From: Sinonovacula constricta
Lineage: Eukaryota; Mollusca; Bivalvia; Cardiida; Solecurtidae
Assembly (NCBI GenBank): GCA_007844125.1
Contig: CM017572.1
Coordinates: 35,699,203 to 35,763,202, forward strand
Direction: 5' to 3'
Length of the DNA: 64,000 nucleotides
The stretch's first letter is position 1. Each line of letters begins with the position of its first letter. Shown in pieces: positions 61,010-64,000 of this stretch. The position numbers were made by a program, and so were the translations under genes. The notes beneath the pieces were generated by a model. The model saw only the letters and a list, made by a program, of their open reading frames with translations. It ran no database searches and was not told the DNA's origin.

Positions 61010-61600
61010 ATGGAATTTCTTTTACTTTTGATCTCTATCGAGCAAACGTGGTCACAGAATCTGATGTCTAAAACTTACCGTGCTGATAAAGCACACATAA
61101 TCTCCAATGTAGATGGGAAATATGACCAACAATGTAAATAAGAAGGAATAAACAGAAGATCAGAATTCTTAATTCATCGTAGCAATCAAGTGTTACTTTG
61201 CTCAATTTGTTATATCTGGTAAAGGTCAAACTGTTACCTTGGTTGGGGCTGGTAGTGTCGCTGGATCATCAGGGATCGGTGGGGCAGTGTTCGGAACAGG
61301 GTGGTCAAACTGTTAAGTATTCCAACAGTAGCTAACACAAAAATGTGTTTCCCTTGTTCTGAGGACGAGTTGACAACAAAGAGAATATGTTTAGATGGCC
61401 ACCGGTCCCGTGTACCGTTGTTGCTTACAAACTGGACACCAGAGAGCAATATCATTTTATTCGTTTTTCCAGCCCACGTAAGTCACCTACTTCAGCCATT
61501 AGATGAATCCGGCTATATACCTTTTAAATGGATCTACTACTCTCGGAAAGTTATTTTCCAGACATCAATCGCTATAAAACGTACATCATCTGTTAAATAG
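61010..61600 (+). pseudogene. Pogo/Tigger-type DDE transposase relic
   Basis: Two pieces of a DDE_1 superfamily catalytic domain. The first, near 61210-61275, reads GKGQTVTLVGAGSVAG, matching the strand after the first Asp region. The second, in the open frame 61301-61600, reads ICLDGHRSRVP, the second-Asp box, then NWTPESNIILFVFPAHVSHL and LQPLDESGYIPFKW, the segment that normally holds the last Asp (LQPLD). The pieces lie in different frames and the N-terminal DNA-binding domain is missing, so it is dead. Confidence 0.8.
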
Positions 61601-61671
61601 CTTGTCAAGTCTACTCAAAAGTCTTGTTACCTCTACATTGAAAGCTGGTTTTAAAACAACAACGGACATTT

Positions 61672-62492
61672 TTCAATTAAACAACACAGCCATTAAACAA
61701 CACAGCCATTAAACAACACAGCCAATAAACAACACAGTTATTAAACAACACAGCCAGTAAACAACGCAGCCATTAAACAACACAGCCATTAAACAACACA
61801 GCCATTAAACAACACAGCCAATAAACAACACAGCCATTAAACAACACAGCCAGTAAACAACACAGCCATTAAACAACACAGCCAGTAAACAACGCAGCCA
61901 TTAAATAACACAGCCATTAAACAACACAGCCATTAAACAACACAGCCAATAAACAACACAGTCATTAAACAACACAGCCAATAAACAACACAGCCATTAA
62001 ACAACACAGCCAGTAAACAACGCAGCCATTAAATAACACAGCCATTAAACAACACAGCCAATAAACAACACAGCCATTAAACAACACAGTCATTAAACAA
62101 CACAGCCATTAAACAACACAGCCATTAAACAACACAGCCAATAAACAACACAGTCATTAAACAACACAGCCATTAAACAACACAGCCAATAAACAACACA
62201 GTCATTAAACAACACAGCCAATAAACAACGCAGCCATTAAATAACACAGCCATTAAACAACACAGCCAATAAACAACACAGCCATTAAACAACACAGTCA
62301 TTAAACAACACAGCCATTAAACAACACAGCCATTAAACAACACAGCCAATAAACAACACAGTCATTAAACAACACAGCCAATAAACAACACAGCCATTAA
62401 ACAACACAGCCAGTAAAACAACGCAGCCATTAAACAACACAGTCATTAAACAACACAGCCATTAAACAACACAGCCATTAAACAACACAGCC
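61672..62492. repeat. 16-bp minisatellite
   Basis: About 51 copies of ATTAAACAACACAGCC with recurrent variants (AATAAAC, AGTAAAC, AACGCAGCC, ATTAAATAAC). The variants repeat in blocks, for example the ATTAAATAAC variant at about 61910, 62028 and 62239, so higher-order units exist. Confidence 0.95.
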
Positions 62493-62639
62493 TTTCCAAA
62501 ACTAATTATGACATCAGCTACGACATTTTAATTGAAGTCTGTCACGCTCAATCAGTGCATTGACTAAGCTGTAGATGGATGTATCAATATAGATTCAGAT
62601 GATGTATTTAGGTTAAAAAATGGAATCACAGGAAAGGAA

Positions 62640-62870
62640 AAACAATTGAAAAATCACCAATAAGAATATATGACGAAATCCTATAAGCATTGCAACATAT
62701 ACCAAAATTTGAAAAGGCACAGGGCATGTAAGTCAATGTAAATGTATTCACATGCAAGTCAAATGTAAAAGTATTATTCAAATCTGTGATGAATCATTTA
62801 CAAAAAAAGCAAACCCAACAGTTACCGACATGGAACGGTCATTCTGCAAAAAGGGACTGGTTCAAGTCTC
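62640..62870 (-). repeat. Dispersed repeat D, partial copy
   Basis: Repeats ATATGACGAAATCCTATAAG, ATTCACATGCAAGTCAAATG, ATCTGTGATGAATCATTTA and GGAACGGTCATTCTGCAAAA in the order of the other reverse-strand D copies. Confidence 0.75.
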
Positions 62871-63091
62871 AACTCAGGCCCATGGCACATAAATCTTCTG
62901 TCAGACTGTTCACTGTCTGTCTCGGAAGAAGTATCCAAATGTCGCGTCTGTGACAGATATGAAACAGTAGAACTCGCCGACTGTTTACCAATTCCTTTTG
63001 TTAAATTGGCTAAATTTGGTGGCATGACATGTTTGCCCTGAATACATTTCAAATAATGTTTCTTTATAAGTGTGATTAAGACGGGAGACAC
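62871..63091 (-). CDS. Weak coding candidate
   Basis: Open frame (minus strand) reading SPVLITLIKKHYLKCIQGKH, then a serine-rich acidic part DTSSETDSEQSDRR. It runs into repeat D at its 3' end. A possible acceptor (TTTTTAG) lies just upstream, but splicing there in the same frame meets a TGA. No family recognised; it could be chance. Confidence 0.2.
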
Positions 63092-64000
63092 GTTCGTTTG
63101 TCCTCAATGCCAATCTAAAAAGAAGAAAACATTAAACTGTTTACCGTAATAAAATATATACAGTTATTAGGATTTTATATCGACAATATGAAAATATCTC
63201 AATTTTGTAACTGGTAAATTCATTTGTATTTTTATTTAAATTTAGAATTTTAGTTTGCTTGTTCTATGTACAGATACATAACTCTCTAATATGTAACGTC
63301 ATACCTCGTAAATCTAAGGTACTTTCGCGGTGTATATCCAGTATGGTTGCTTATCTGTTGTATAAGTATTATTTTTATATTTATGAGCTTACATTATTTG
63401 GAAACACATTTAGATCTCGATGAAAAGCGGTTTATCTTTATAAATTAATGAACAAAGTCATGATATCCCTGTTGACTTGTTTTCTCTACACGTTAATGCA
63501 GAGAATCTAGGCTAGTTGAATACATTTTACCCAATACATAATCTGAAATATTACATTTTGTAGTGTTTAGTCTGTTTTTGTTTCTAATTTGTAGTTGTAG
63601 AACCATAAGAACATTTTCGGAACTTAACAAAACATTTTGTTTTATCCTTAAACACATGTTTTTTTAAACTGAGAGCATGAGAATGAGATGTTGTTGTTTT
63701 ATTTCCACAATTAGTGGTCATCTGAAATTAGAACTATTCCAGAAATATAACGGAATTCGAAATAAAAACTTACCTTTTTGGATATCTTTTTATCAGAAAC
63801 GGACTCAAATAATACTTTTCCAAAGATAACTTTAGTCATGTATCTTGTAAACATTAACAAATTAGACTTCAAACGTTTTTTTTTAAAAAATAATTACTTT
63901 AGCAGTTATATGCAAATGAATGTTATATGTAAATGAATAACAAATTGTTTCGGTCATAATTTAAGAATTTGGCAAATTGTTTCTTGTTGAATATTGAACT
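63092..64000. other. Mostly featureless; one possible small exon at 63774-63839
   Basis: AT-rich. Minus strand 63839 to 63774 reads from an ATG for 22 codons (MTKVIFGKVLFESVSDKKIS...) to a GTAAGT donor. No acceptor-linked partner exon is convincing. Nothing else seen. Confidence 0.3.

Overview
The window looks like eukaryotic, probably molluscan (bivalve-type), nuclear DNA. It is AT-rich, and its genes are broken into short exons with GT-AG sites. It carries tRNA-derived SINEs, decayed non-LTR retrotransposons, a Polinton-type integrase, hAT-like and Mutator-like miniature elements, and very large minisatellites. The taxonomic call is inference from this repeat landscape; no marker gene is present.

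Region by region: 0-6.9 kb is intergenic sequence with a LINE relic (minus strand), a 410-bp hAT-type MITE with an exact 8-bp target duplication, and tiny palindromic elements. From 6.9 to 27.6 kb I reconstruct the 3' part of one minus-strand gene. Every internal exon I can define has GT-AG (once GC-AG) borders and is phase 1 at both ends. In transcription order these are: an OTU-like exon lacking both catalytic Cys and His (27.57-27.10 kb), an acidic plus beta-rich exon (25.8 kb), a 203-codon exon (25.4 kb), a 66-nt exon (23.3 kb), a run of 24- and 33-nt microexons inside tandemly duplicated intron sequence (21.6-11.1 kb), and two exons that form a trypsin-like serine protease with a complete His/Asp/Ser triad (10.0 and 7.3 kb). 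No 5' end was found.

27.7-32.9 kb is a mobile-element cluster: a decayed LINE, then a Polinton-like integrase whose chromodomain lies in another frame, then a dispersed repeat. 33-39.9 kb is mostly featureless, with two SINEs, a tRNA-like head, a repeat pair and microsatellites. 39.9-54.6 kb is a huge minisatellite of 28-33 bp monomers with higher-order repeats, broken by a 1.05-kb segment that recurs at 55.1-56.2 kb. The long open frames there are by-products of the repeat. 56.2-64 kb holds a 315-bp Mutator-like element containing an exon-like ORF, more copies of the dispersed repeat, 17-bp and 16-bp minisatellites, and a pogo/Tigger-type transposase relic.

The most original signals are: (i) a family of miniature palindromic elements as short as 42-69 bp with 9-bp target duplications, one member of which encloses an in-phase exon; (ii) the duplicated microexon cassette between a pseudo-OTU sensor-like domain and a protease; (iii) a probable origin of the 12-kb minisatellite from the core of a dispersed repeat present in the same window.
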